64,000 nt of DNA from Manis javanica (lineage: Eukaryota > Chordata > Mammalia > Pholidota > Manidae): positions 1,627,001 through 1,691,000 of the forward strand of contig NC_133170.1 in NCBI RefSeq assembly GCF_040802235.1, given 5' to 3'. The position numbers and the translations under genes are program-made. This document shows, one piece after another, positions 27,060 to 40,204 of the stretch; positions within the stretch are counted from its first letter, which is position 1; every line of letters starts with the position of its first letter. The notes beneath the pieces were generated by a model, which saw only the letters and a program-made list of their open reading frames with translations, was not told the DNA's origin and did not search any database.

Positions 27060-30000
27060 TGCTTGCTGACTGGAGAATCGTAAGGGCGAGAAGCCGGGCA
27101 GAGCTCTGTGACCAGCAGCAAGGCCAGGGCTGAGCAGCGCGCAGAGGGGTCCTTTGGGCATCGCCGCGGCTGCGTGCGCCTTGTGCATGGCCACCGAGGA
27201 AGGGCCGGCTCCCGGGTGAGGGTGCCACAGGGGAAAGGCACCGCGGGCCGAGTTACTGCGGCAAGAGCTAGAGGCAGGGCTGTGGGTGTGGAGAGTCCAA
27301 GGCAGGCCCAGCAGGGCGCACTGCACCCCCCGCATGAGTGGCCCGGTGGGGAGACCCTCCAGGGAGCCCCAGTGGGCTCCGTGAGTGAGCGGCGCTAGGG
27401 CCGCCCCGCTGGCTGGGAGAGAATCACCTGCAGCCCCATCTGGGTGGGCGGTTCGTCTCTCTTTCTCCCTTGGTCCCCCTCACTCGCCGGATCCCAGAGC
27501 TACAAGCACCAGCACGAGAGGGCATCAGAGGGAAGTCCGCGGGCAGACACGTTCCCAGCCCCGCCCTGCGGCTTTGAAGTGATGCTGAAGTTCGAACTCA
27601 GATGAGGCTGGATTGGCTTCTACGTCTGAGCTGCAACTTACTGCTGCCGTCCGCCCCCGTCCACTGAATAAGCTGTTACACAGACACCATCTACAGGGGA
27701 CGCAGAGCTGCTAGTGGGTTTAGGCCCAAGACACCTGTACTCAGGTTATCCTTGCAGAAACGGCAGTGAAGTCGTGCCTTTCTCCTGCACCCCCCACACC
27801 AGCTTGCTAGGTAAGCCCCCTCTTCACCCACTGTCACTTCTCTCTGCTTCTAACACGACCCTTAGAGCACGACTCGCCTCTTCAGAGAAGCACAACTGGT
27901 TTTCCACTTACCTTGGCATCGCCGATGAACGCCTCTTCTCGCACTCACACGGGGGTCTAATGGGAATCAGAGCTGCCTTCTTTTTCTCTTTTTTTATCCT
28001 TAGAGCCTAGCAGTTTCTACATAAAAATACCTACTAAGTAAAGTAAGAAAAAAGACATACATGTTTTTATGATTACACTAAGTTCCCTGGAAGTGATCTT
28101 TATGTCTTACTGGTATTTATATTCCTGAATTTATCTAGAATAGTTCTTGATTACTCTTTGTTGAAATGAAGTTAGTTTCAAGTTACTTTTAGTGACTTTG
28201 AATTCAGGGTGCCCGGGGATTACTAGGTGATGCCTGTGGCCTCTGGGTGCTCCGATTGTCTGTTCTTTCCTGCTGGGGCCAGTCACGCTGTCTTATCCCC
28301 TCACAGGTTTTGTCATATCATTGACTCTCTGTGTTACTCGGGTTTGCAAAGATGTTTCTAGAAATAATCTGAGGCATAGAACAATATTATATCTTCCTTC
28401 TACATGTACCCGGCAACAGAGACATTCAGAGATCATTTTAATCTGATTTCTTAATGAGATTGTTCTGCCTGATCCGGATGGTTTGAAACCAGGCTGCAGT
28501 CAGAGAGGCTGGTATACTGCCGGGGCACCCTTTCTCCTGACATACAGCCTTTTGGGGTCCTGATCCAAGATGCAGCTCATTTCCAGACTCCATCTGTGGC
28601 CCCAACCCCTGTGAATATTCTGTTTAGTCTTCAGCGAATGTCCCCAAGGCACCAGCAGCCATAAGGAGGAGTCTCTTTCTCTTTAGGGTCTGGGCCAGTG
28701 TCCCTCATTGTCCGTTATCTCTGGACCTCCAAACAGAGGACTTTCTCTCGTGCCCATGTTTCCTAGCTGTGCCCAGTGCCCATCCTCACTCTGGTCCGAT
28801 TGCCTTGTCCGTCATTCGTGGGTGTGGAAGTCTTGAGCATCATAGTGCTGAGCTGAGTTCGTGGTTTTCTCTAACTTTAAAAGAACGACCATTGGCTTTG
28901 GCAGATTTTAAATTAACCAGAGTAGGATCCCGGATTGTGGCTTGACTGCTGGGCAACAGTTTGAAAGCTACCAGAAAATGTTAATGAAATATCAGTGTCT
29001 GCGCCTCCCCAATTTCAGGCCAATACAGAATGCATTTAAACTTTCATGCAAGTCTGTCTTGATTCCCTATGAATCTGTTTTTATCTTGGTTATGATAAAA
29101 TGCAAGCAAGCATTAACATCACAGTAACGTAAATGGCTTCCACAGAGAGCCCACGGGCCACCGGATCCGTGAACAGGCAAGAGAAATAAAACAATGACAA
29201 CTGACAAATCAGACGCAGGAGCAAAGCTTCTTTCTGTGCTGACTTCAGGGTTATTTATGAATTGCTTCATCGGGCATTTATCTGCCCCCCAAGGTATGTC
29301 AAGGACGATCAGGGTGCTGGGAAGGAGGGGGTGCAAAATGTGGAAAGAAGCCATGGTTCTCCCCACCCAGTGGGCATTCCCAGCACCTGCTTAATATAGT
29401 ATTTCTCTAGAAACTGTCCACCACTCACTCAGGGGTGTTCTATTTGTTCTACTGCCCAAACATGTTGTGGGGGTTCCTAAAACTGGCTTTGCCTGGCAAC
29501 AAAGACGTGACCCTTAGCTGGGAGCAGCTAAGGGAAGGGAGCAAGACTTGCTGGCATTAGGAGAGGTGGGTCTTCTGCTACGCCCGTTGGATGGGGTGGG
29601 AGGAAACTGATGGGAAAGGTCACCCCAGAAGTTGGCTCCTGACTCTCACCGTCCACTTCACCATTGCCCCTTGTGTTGCATGTCAGCCTCCTGAATGAGA
29701 ACCCCTTTCTCCCATTTACCTCCCTTCCCACTGTGCCCAAAGCAAAATATGGTAGTGAGACGTGCTCACATGAATTCATGGCTGTCTAGGGCAAGGCCAC
29801 AGTCAAGGCACAGCACAGTTCCCAACATTTTAGTAGACCAGAAGCTTGAATTAAAAGCCAACAAAGAGCTGAGGATGTACAAATTCACTAAGTGTCCACT
29901 CCCTAGACTCTGTCTGGAAATTTCTAACACTCCTTAAAGGAAGCAACTGTTCAGCAAAGTGTTGAAGAGAATTAGCAAATTAAACAGACTGGCCAAATAC

Positions 30001-31055
30001 TGTGGACACTGCCCAAGCTCCTCATATCAGCTCTTGTGCTAACATCCAGGGCCATGACTAGGAAGTCACAGTATTTCTCTTCTTTCTCCATTATAAATCA
30101 TTCAGCCAAAATGACATCCTGGTGAAGTCAAATATTTATGAATAAGCTGGTTGAACAAACCTGCCTTGTTGAATATGGAAACTAAAGATAAATGTATTAA
30201 CATTGTGATTTGACAGACCTAGAGAACAGCAAGTTGGAAGATTACAAATGTGAAAGCTTTGCGAATTCAAGGGCCAAAATATGAAGCAAATCCTACTGCA
30301 TTAACAGCACAATAATTCACATTTCCTAAGGAAGCTGATCTGATACTGGCAGTAATTGTACAATTGCTTCTAAAAAATTAATTGTAAAATCGCACTGTTT
30401 TTGCTGTTGGTTTTCTAGTATGTTAATTAATTAATTAATTGAAACTGGGCTTGATTGTCCAATTAAAGTTTAATTAATATGTAATTGGAACCAGGCAGGC
30501 AAAGCATTGCTTACCAGCACCCCTTTGGGACCTGCTTTTGAACAGATCAAAATGATTTATAATTAGGTGTCAATTATTTATATGTTGATTGTATTGCTCC
30601 AGGGCCTGAGAGCATCTTGAAAAGCTTGTTCTCAAGAGGTCTAAACTTCTTTCTCACCTGTAGTATTACTTATGTTTATTATTGATTTTCTTAGCCTGAC
30701 AGCTTCACAGAGACTAACACCAGACTATACACAGCTTTTTCTTTGCTTGTTTTAAAAATTCTAAACTTACGGCCAGTGATTTAATAGAATTTTCTTATGT
30801 TTTATTTAGTTTAGTTTTTCAAAGAGGACCTCATTAGTGGACAGCCTTGTGTGTTTATTTACAAGAACCAGTTTGACTAAATTCAGCTTAAATCTGGATC
30901 TCTTTTTTTGAGAGGGGATGTGTCATAAACGAAATGGATCGATTCATCCTCCCTCTTTCCCTCTCTCCCTCCTTTTTCCTTTTTGCTGCTTTGTGGAAAG
31001 GTCCTGGGCCTTTATGTTTGTGTGTGGGCCGCACTGATCCAGGGTTTGCTTAATG
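27060..31055. other. Unique sequence, no gene recognised
   Basis: GC-rich to about 27.6 kb, then AT-rich. No exon or RNA gene was recognised. It includes an AT-rich block at 30290-30620 reported separately. Confidence 0.5.
30290..30620. promoter_or_regulatory. Candidate noncoding regulatory block, TAATTA-rich
   Basis: TTAATTAATTAATTAATT lies at 30423-30440, followed within 50 bp by CAATTAAAG, TTTAATTAATATG and TAATTGG. These are homeodomain-type cores. There is no repeat signature, which is typical of conserved noncoding elements, but conservation cannot be judged from one sequence. Confidence 0.25.
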
Positions 31056-31059
31056 TAGT

Positions 31060-31215
31060 TCTCATCAAAGATATTTTACATTCATTTAGAACTTGCATAA
31101 ACAGTGTCTCCTTTAATCTTCACAAATGTAAAAATATTTAGAGATAATTATGTTTTCCAATTTAAATATGGGAAACTAAGTCTCAGGAAAGTGTCAGAAT
31201 CCAGACCAACAGTTC
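31060..31215 (-). mobile_element. MIR SINE, antisense
   Basis: Contains 'ctcctttaatcttcacaaatg', then 'aaatatgggaaactaagtctcagg' in mutated form, matching the MIR complement. Confidence 0.6.
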
Positions 31216-34200
31216 CTAGGTAATGGCCTTAATCTTATTACAATGTTAAGATGTTGTGTATCATAACATCACAGAGTGAAATACCTATTAAATGTTTCAT
31301 GATTATGCCACAGGGACACGTAACTGAATCAGGTGAGCTGGGAATACTCTGCCCCCTCATTCAGGGCTCTTGCTGTTCAGAGGCTAAGAGAACACCAGCG
31401 TCTCTGTGTCAGATAAACTTAGACCCCCACCAGTTCTCAAGCACAGAGTCCTTTGAAACCTCATCAGAAAACCCCCGAATATTTTAAATGGTTTTCTTAC
31501 TTTTCAATTTTGCCTACAAATGTTCATTTTTGGCAGTAGGTCTAAACTTCTTTTATGTCTTCTCAAAGACTTATGTCCTTATCCAACGCTTTGTCCATGA
31601 ACCCAGACAACAGGGTCACGCAGTCCAGACACAAGTGTGACCTGTGATGCTAGCTAAAGTATCTATGTTGGACCAGTGCCACCTTGCCCATTAAAATTTC
31701 ACATTTGTACTTATGCAAATGCTCAGAACTAAGCATTTTTCATTTTTAAAAATCTACAGCAATTTTCTTTAACAGGAACATGGTCTCTACACCTCTTCCA
31801 CTAACCTTTCTGAAAATATTAAAATTACCTAACTTGATAGATTTATGAATTTAAAAAATAATCAGTCAAACAACATGACTTCCATTAACCTGGGATGAAA
31901 GTGGCTCCTCCATTAAAAATAAAAAACAGAAAAAAACTGACAATAACGTTCCATGGAGATATTTCTGAAGCCAAATGCAGTCACTATTGAAAGCCAATAC
32001 AGAAAATGTAGCATATGATTTTTTAAGACTTATTTAAATATATATTCATGTAGGTCTAAGTAAAAGATACATTTAAACACATGCATGCAACTAAAATATA
32101 TAATTCAGTATATATGTGCATGCATGTTATTTATGCATGTATGTTATTTATGTATATAATATACACATGCATCCATGTATCATAACTAGCCAGAAATGCT
32201 CAAGGATTATGTCATTTACCCTTAGATAAACAATAAAAAATAAACATGTTGGCTGATTTACTTGGTAATAGATGAGCAGAAGATGGAATGTTCTTAGTAT
32301 GGTTTCTACCTATTGCTTTACTGCTCTCTCTTCATTTTGTAATTCCTACAACTGGTTGAAGCCCTAGTAGGAGAAATGAGCACAGGACCAGCGGGTATTG
32401 CAGGTCCCTGGAACTGCACGGCACTAGTGGATGTTGGCAGCTGCAGATATTAACACTGTCACTAGGTAACCTGAGGACCAGTGGCTGTAGGAGGAGGTCA
32501 TGGAGAGGATGGGAGTCCTGGCTGACCCTCGAGCTGGACTGGAGCAATGGGAGGCTCCTGGCCCCTTCCTGCCCTTTGAACTGTTCCTAAAATGAGAGCC
32601 CTTTTCAAGGGCACAGCCTTGACTATCTGGACATGTGGCTGCACCCAGTTAAGGTTTCTACATAAATTTGTAAGATTAGGGTGGCAGGTGTGGAGATCTA
32701 CTCATCTTTCTGCCACGCAAGACAAGCCTTGTATGGAAGTTCCTTTGCTTGTTGAACCGGCTGCCGGCCCGCCTCTAGTGGCCTGCGTCTTCCTTTGGCC
32801 TCTCCTTGCCCCCCGTGTATGGGGTCAGATTCCACCTGCGAGGCTCCCATATCTCAAATCAAGGGGCATGGCATACGGGCTGCCCACTCAGAGGCCCTCC
32901 CTCATCTCCATTCCACCCTCCACAGTTCTACACACTCCCTGCACAGGAACTGAAGCAGGATAAAATTGAATCTGTGTTTCCCAGACATCTCTAGCTTTTG
33001 AGTAGAGATGAGGTTATTATTTATAAAGTTAAAACTTCTTACTTATAATAATAAAAACAAATGAATTGCTCCTGCACCCGCTTGAAGAATCAAGTGCCCT
33101 GCTCCTGCGATAGTCACCACCACGCGTTCCTAGACGACACGGAAAGCTGTCTCGCCTGTTCTCATGAGTGATTACGGCCCCCTGGGGCTCCACTATTGTC
33201 CCATTAGGTTCCACGGGCCCCTTTGGGCCCCATAATCTCCTAGGACCAAACCACTCCCCCAGCACCATCGCCCAGGCACTCAAGTCAGTAGTGGATAAAG
33301 GGGCAGGGGTGGGATTCCCCCTCCTTTAGCATTATGATTTATCAGCAGCGTCCCCCAGAAACACTGCTTACGCACCAACATTTTCAGAGCCTTGGTCCTT
33401 AGTTGGCCTTTAGTTGCCCTCTTGGTCTTTAGTTATTTTCTCTTTCTCTGAACATGCATTGGGCTGGAGATGCGTTTGAGTGACAGCTCTATATTGTACT
33501 CAGAATTCTCATTCTCCTCCACTGACAAAAGCTTTGTGATCAGTGTGTCATACCTGCTTTTACTTTCCTTTTGATGACTACTTTCCCTGGAGCTTCTCGA
33601 TCCCTGTGAAAACAGATTTGGGCCAGGAGTCGCCCAGCGTGACCCAGGCGCGTCAGAGTGTCAGCAGCAGACACAGCCTGGACTAAAGGCAGGTCCCCGC
33701 TGCAGAACCGAGAATGTGTCTGTAGACAAGCAGGACCGGAAGGTCACTTGCTCCTCTGGTGTTTCGTTCAAAAAATGGAAAATTAACAGCAATTTCAGAG
33801 GAGTCTTTCATTTGGGGCAAGAGTCTGAGTGAGACTTGTGAGGCAGGAGTTGGCATGGAGCCCCAAAACGAAGCCCCCCAAAAATAAGGGGAACGATCCT
33901 GGGATAGAGGCCTGCTTTTCACGTATTGTTTGTGACATCCCTTTTTAATTCTATTTTTATTTTCTGGCCTGTAAAATGGTACATCCTAATAGAATAGGGA
34001 GAAAATTCTTGTCCTTCTTGGACAAGAAACCATGTAATGACTTTTCACTCCCTCCCTTCAGTTGGTGAAAACATATGTTTTTTGTTTTCCTTCTTAACGT
34101 GAGAATTTAAAAAGTATTTTGTAGAATACCCTTTTCAATGTATGAACATCAAGGCCAGGTCATCTAATATTTTACAATCACGTTATTTCTACAAAGCGGA

Positions 34201-36690
34201 TAAGGGCCCTTTTTGACTGAAGCCCTGTGTGCTTGGCTGTCTTGTTCTGCTGGTGGTTCCTCGGGTCGACCCGCCTGGGCCGTTCAGGGGCCGGGTCTGA
34301 GCCGAGGGGGAGGAGAAAGGGGCCCACGATGCCGGTCGTGTCTCACTGCCTTCTCCACCTCCTCCTGGGGTGCGGAGGGTGCCCTGGGAGAGCAGAGGAA
34401 GAGCGCCGGGAGGGGAATTATCTGCATGTGCGGAGCCCAGGAGAAGCTTTGCCCTTAAGCACTGAGTTTCTCAGTCTAAGAGGAATCGGGGTGAAACAGA
34501 AGTCCATGATTCTTGCATCCAAGCTCACGGGCCTCTTTCTCTAGAACCCAGACTTGACCCTCGCGACGGAGCTGCTGCAAGGACTCAGTCTGTACACCGC
34601 AAAGTGCTGTGTCGCTAGTACTGTTGTTACCATCTGGGCTGCGGAACACCGTGCCGACCCCCACGGGGGCTGGTTACTGCTGGGGCGGACTGACGCCCCA
34701 GGGAGACCGAGGCCACACGCTGGCCGCATGATGCCGAGCACATTAGCCTGGACCTGAAACTTTAATGCCAAGAGCCGAACCAGCCCTGCATTCTTCACGA
34801 GGCACCTTAACTAAACCCATGTCGTCCCAAGGGACTTTAGGGAATATTCTTGGCTGCAGCCCGTTCTCATTGTTATAACGATCGCTGCCACGGAGTCCAG
34901 ACATGAGCAAAGTCATCCACACGGGGCATCCTGCCCTGTGGGGTCTCCGTCCCAGAGGCCCCCTGTTCTGATTTGCCCCGGGGCTGCCTGCAACCAGAGC
35001 TCTAGAGGGAAAATCTGCCCTTCAGTGCCCTGCGGGATACCCTCGTCTTGGGCTACAGAGAAGAGGTACCTGCTGTACCCACTGTCTCTGCAAATCCTAG
35101 TAAAAGAGCTTTATAAGGGGCCTTTGGATTTTTGATATATAGAGAGTTTCCTCATCTGAGTAAAGAAAAAAGATAATGACTGAATTTTTAATGTGATATT
35201 TAAAACCCAAAAGTTACTTCATGTCCCCCCGCTTTTTTATGCATTAGGATACTGTTTTCTTCTAGTGAGTAATGCATCAGTGCCCCTAAAATGATTCTGT
35301 CCTCAGTGATTTTTCTAAAAGAATATGGTCTCAGAGGTGCAATTTATTTGCAGAGGAGGCACTATTAATAGTCAGCCTGCTAGTTCAGCATTGAACTTAA
35401 TGACAGAATAACCCGATATTTGGGACACACACCTGTAAGGGTTCCCTGTGATGACAACCTGCTCTGTGTTCTGAGCAGTACTTGCTCATTATTTCTACAT
35501 GTTGTCAAAACTTTTCCAACATCTCATTTTTATAGCAGAATAATCTTAATCAGCTTTTTACTGGGCATGTATCTCTGCTAGCTTTCCTCAGCACATTGTA
35601 TGGCACGAGGAAAATCAGTAGCTCATTTTTAACAGCAGTGGAGGGCGTGAGCCCAGGGGAGTCGCACACGGCCTCGCCTCTGCCTGACAGGGAAAGACGT
35701 GTTTTTCCCATTTCAAGGTGCACAGTTTACAAGCAGCAGCTGGCAGTATCGGGAGCTTCCCAAGGCTGCAGCGTGTGGCTCCTGAAGGTCTCGCTGAGTG
35801 TGCTATGAATGCATCTGTAGCCACGTTCAGTTCTGCTGAGCTTCTAGCCCCAAATGTGCTCAGTAAATGGCAAGGTAATAGAAGAAAGCTGTCAATCACC
35901 TGCAAAGTCAGGTGGTGGTTCAACAAAGAGAAACCTGGACACTCTCCACTGTCAATGGTCCAAGGGTAGTGTGATTGTGTTTTTCATTTCAAATACCATT
36001 CAAGGGTAATATGAATTGTAACCTACTTAATTTTGTGGTTGTCAATAGAAAGGAATAATGGGGAGTTGATTTAGTTAGTTAGAACATTTGTGAGCACTTG
36101 AGCATAATTAATTCAGGGTATATTCTGGTAGGTATATGGCTGTGACTACATTTTAAAAATCAAGGTAGAACATCACCTAGGAGCTACATGGTAGCCTTTA
36201 TTCTGCTAATCATGGTAGGATGCACCTTTACTGAAAATCACGACTTCTGCACAGAAGTAGTAATGGTAGCCACAATCCGGAAGGTCATTGGAATGAACCT
36301 TGCTGGGGGTAAGCAGATTGGAGAGGAACCGGGCTCGAGTTTCAAGAATTCTCCCAAGAAGAATCCCATCCACGGTTCCTTACTGTCTCTCCTCTCCAAA
36401 GCACCCCAGAGTGGTAGCTCTTGAGCCACATTATCCCCCATAACCACTGACCTCATAAGGTCTCCCTGACAATCACTTGGAGTGGGTCCCACGCTGTGAA
36501 GAGGGCCTTTTTCACTTCTCAGCATGACCCTGCAGTACGGTCCTTGGAATTCCTGGTGTGCGGGGGATGTGATGAGGCTCGGGGCCATGGCAAACCTGTG
36601 TGACACGGGAATGGGGAAGGAAGCCTGGTGGGAGGGGGTGCTGCTAGGGTTGTTTCTGCATGTGTGGGTCTGAGCTGCTTGCCTCTTAGT
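31216..36690. other. Unique sequence, no gene recognised
   Basis: AT-rich noncoding sequence with GC-richer patches at 32.7-33.3 and 34.2-35.1 kb. 32085-32175 is a low-complexity AT/GCATG tract with two near copies of 'gcatgttatttat'. No exon, RNA gene or confidently named repeat. Confidence 0.5.
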
Positions 36691-36691
36691 T

Positions 36692-36835
36692 GCCTGGGTA
36701 CTTGTTATGAATGCTGATTCCTGGGCTCCATCCCACAACTCCGGAATCAAATTCTTTTGCAATAGTGTCCAGAACTGCTGTTTTAAATAACTATTGCAAT
36801 TCCAGAGAGCAGTCAGTTTGAGAACCCCTATATCA
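36692..36835 (+). mobile_element. MER5A-like hAT-Charlie MITE
   Basis: Contains 'tgctgattcctgggctcca', an A/T-rich middle, and the end 'agtcagtttgagaacccct', matching the MER5A nonautonomous DNA transposon in sense orientation. Confidence 0.75.
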
Positions 36836-36894
36836 GACTGTGATATCTCTGTGAAAATCCTTGTGTATTTGAATTCTGAGTGATTTTTTTTGTT

Positions 36895-37055
36895 CATTTA
36901 ATATATTTCATTCTCAGAACAAACCAGGTCATTGCACAGACCAAGTGTTAACTTTCCCTCCAGTGTCTCTTAAGATTGAGAAATGGACACAGTGAGGGGG
37001 AAAGTGATTTGCCCTAAGTCACAGAATAAGTCCCAGATTTGAAAGCACTTGTGCA
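36895..37055 (-). mobile_element. MIR SINE, antisense
   Basis: Contains 'gaaatggacacagtgagggg', then 'gtgatttgccctaagtcaca', matching the MIR complement. Confidence 0.7.
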
Positions 37056-37059
37056 ATTT

Positions 37060-38640
37060 CAATATAATACCACTACTGGAAATCAATTGAGTAGGACTGC
37101 GTTTTGAAGGGCAACCACACTAGACATGCTGTCGGGGACGTCCTCACCTGTCAGTAATGCTCAGCTCAGTGGTCAGTCTGTCCACGGCAGACATTGCAAA
37201 TGGAATGTAGATTTTGAAATGAGAAGTAATGAGCAACTCTTAGCAGAAAATTCAATTCTGTCCTTTGAGAGCTCATTTCCCCTCCAAGTTCCAATTGGTG
37301 GTATTATTTATTTAGTTCTCCAAAGGCCTAGTTAGAGAGCAGAGGCAGTAAACTCCAAGCCTTTGTGAGGCTCAAGGGCATGTTGCCCTTGGGCTGTGAC
37401 TGCGAGTCAATGATATTCCCGCTCAGACAAAGGCACGGTCATCGACCAATGGTCTTCTCCAATTTCAGTGTCGCTTTGACCATTTTCCATCTGTGTGCTC
37501 TGAGGTTTAAGGAAACCATGTGGAAGCCACTTAGGATGGTGTTTCTCATTTTCTGAAGTAAATATTGGGAAGAATGATGCAGCAGGTTGCCATTGAGAAA
37601 GGCCAGTCAAGGATGAAAGTGTGAAAAGATGACGATGTTCTTCATTGAATCGATCAGTGGCTCATTCGCCTATCACCACCCCCCTCCCTCACCCCCAAGG
37701 CCAGAACCCTTTCCTGCAGGGCTCAAGTCCATGTGTCCATCTGGGGCAACCTGGAAGGGCCCTCCTAGCTCCAGAGCCCCCTGTAGGAGGGGGGAATGGC
37801 TTTGGGGTAACTTCCTCATGGTTTGACTTCTCCCTGTGTCCCATCTCTGTCTCTCACCCCTCACGGACCTGTAAACTCCCACAAGACCCCCCAGGGCATC
37901 TTCACGGTGCTCCCCAGTCTGCTCTCCGTGCCCAGTGCATACATTCATTTCTCTCTCGTCCAAGCTCCTCTCCCTGTCTCTCCTCCCAAATCCTTCTAGA
38001 TTTTCCTTAACTCCTCAAGGAGAATGGTTTAGCAGTCTCTCTGTCTGACTCGGCATCCCCCGAACTGCCCAGCAATTTAATTGATTAGCTCAGCTGCTCT
38101 GCCATCTTGGACCCAGCACCTCTTCAAGTATCTGACAAAATTGCAGTGTTACCCCTCATTTTTATTTATTGTGTATTTGCTTTATTTACTCAAAAATGTT
38201 TGATGATGCTCTGAAGGAAAAAATATGTTATAAAGAGCAGAAGACCCCTTACATTTCAGAAATAAAGGGATCCAGTGTTAAGGTACTTAGGATGATTTGA
38301 TTACCATGATTAGGCCTTAAATTTGGCTGAATTAAATTTCTTCACAGTAAGAAGAGAAGAGAAGGCATGAGAGTTATGAAGCTTTTGACTTTCTGGCAGA
38401 AGAAAACATTTAAGTTTGTCAGTAGAAAAGAGTAGAGAGAGTCGCCCCAGAGACACAGGATGGGAAGGAGGGGATGAAAGCTTTTCTCATAAACTAAATT
38501 CAAGCATGAATTTATTGCATAAGTCCTTAAATAAAAGATGTTCTGACTTTCAAAAGATACATAAATGCTGTCAGAATGGACAGCTCTTGTACTGACATCT
38601 ATAAAGCCTGAAGGAATAATATGACATTGGACGGGAAATT
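37060..38640. other. Unique sequence, no gene recognised
   Basis: A C-rich stretch lies at 37674-37700. The open frame 37645-38010 (121 codons) has no recognisable domain. Confidence 0.5.
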
Positions 38641-38644
38641 CTAG

Positions 38645-38775
38645 GGAATAGCGGAAAGCACGTTGGACCTGGAATCAGAAGATAAGAGTTTGAATTCTGG
38701 TTCAACAACTTTGGGGGATTTTGTAAAAGCTTGTTGATCTCTCTGAGCAGCATTTTTGTTAGCTCTAAAGAATAC
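38645..38775 (+). mobile_element. MIR SINE, sense
   Basis: The tRNA-like head ('acctggaatcagaagataag', 'gtttgaattctggttcaac') and part of the body are recognisable. Confidence 0.65.
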
Positions 38776-39293
38776 AACCTGCTTTGGGGTCTTTTTATGG
38801 AAATAGAATAATATATATGCAAGTGCATAAGTTTGCCTGGATCAAACTTGAAAATCATTAAATCTTTCTCCAATTTTAATCTTGGAAGAGGAAGCAATGA
38901 AAATATATTCATTTATCGACTACACATATTTTTTCACATGGCATTTAACTGTTCTTGCATTTTTCATATATAAGTTTCCTTCTCTCAGCAGTCTTGTTCC
39001 CATTTTAAAGAGAAAATGAGGGTCTTGGGCTGAGCTTGGCCCATAGAGATCCACTGACTCTCAAGAAAGCAGCAGTGGGTGCATTCTGCCTGATGGGTCT
39101 CGGGGGAACCTGCGGGAAACCGTGCCTGCTGAGGCGCTCTGCGGCATTCCCCTGTGGGGTGAGCCCTCCCCACCTGAAGTCGGAGATTAGAGGGCTTTAC
39201 AGCTTGATTGGCACCTAAGCAGAGCGTTCTGGGGTCCCATTAGAGATGACCTTCCATCAGCTCACAGCAATAGAAGCGGCACTCATCGATGAT

Positions 39294-40012
39294 GCCTGCA
39301 CGTAGGGATCCTGCACGTGGGGATGCTGCACACGGGAGGACTCTGCACATGGGGGATCCTGCACGTGGGGATCGTGCACGTGGGGATCCTGCACACGGGA
39401 GGACTCTGCACATGGGGGATCCTGCACGTGGGGATCGTGCACGTGGGGATCCTGCACATGGGAGGACTCTGTACATGGGGGATCCTGCACGTGGGGATCG
39501 TGCACATGGGGATCCTGCACGTGCAGATCGGGCACGTGGGGATCCTGCACGTGGGGATGCTGCACGTGGGGATCCTGCACATGGGAGCACATGGGGGATC
39601 CTGTACGTGGGGATGCTGCACGTGGGGATGCTGCACGTGGGGATCCTGCACATGGGAGGACTCTGTACATGGGGGATCCTGCACGTGGGGATCGTGCACA
39701 TGGGGATCCTGCACGTGCAGATCGGGCACGTGGGGATCCTGCACGTGGGGATGCTGCACGTGGGGATCCTGCACACGGGAGGACTCTGCACATGGGGGAT
39801 CCTGCACATGGGGGATCCTGTACGTGGGGATGCTGCATGTGGGGATGCTGCACGTGGGGATCCTGCACATGGGAGCACATGGGGGATCCTGTACGTGGGG
39901 ATGCTGCACGTGGGGATGCTGCACGTGGGGATCCTGCACATGGGAGGACTCTGCACATGGGGGATCCTGTACGTGGCAGATCCTGCACCTGGGGATCCTG
40001 CACGCACCCGCC
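39294..40012 (+). repeat. Higher-order minisatellite of ~15-bp units rich in CACGTG
   Basis: The core unit is GGATCCTGCACGTGG, with variants GGATGCTGCACGTGG, GGATCGTGCACGTGG and a 17-bp GAGGACTCTGCACATGG. Units are arranged in longer repeats. The 'AGGACTCTG' marker recurs at 39337, 39400 and 39463 (63-bp period), then 39657, 39780 and 39945. About 115 bp at 39463 recurs at 39657 (194-bp period), and the block at 39581 recurs at 39869 (288-bp period) with one change in about 95 bp. I count about 20 CACGTG palindromes. No unit contains a stop codon in any frame, so long open frames run through in five of the six frames; these are artefacts. Confidence 0.95.
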
Positions 40013-40204
40013 CCGCACACCCTCCCTGTGGCTCTGAGGCCACTCTCTCCACTTGTGGTATGAATAATACTTCACTCTCGACTCCCCAAGGACCTCACTC
40101 AGCAACTATCTGTTATCTTTCTCTCTATTAAATCATGTCTGTCAACATAAAACAGACAGTAATATTCGCATCCTAAAATATTGGTCTTATGACTGGGCTT
40201 TCCC

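Noticed and set aside
36238-36897. 219-codon minus-strand open frame
   Set aside because: It runs through the MER5A-like element and has no recognisable domain.
39294-40012. CRISPR array
   Set aside because: Repeats are contiguous with no unique spacers, and the context is mammalian.
39294-40012. Strong G-quadruplex array
   Set aside because: G4 runs recur about every 15 bases, leaving about 11-base loops, which is longer than the usual stable quadruplex range.
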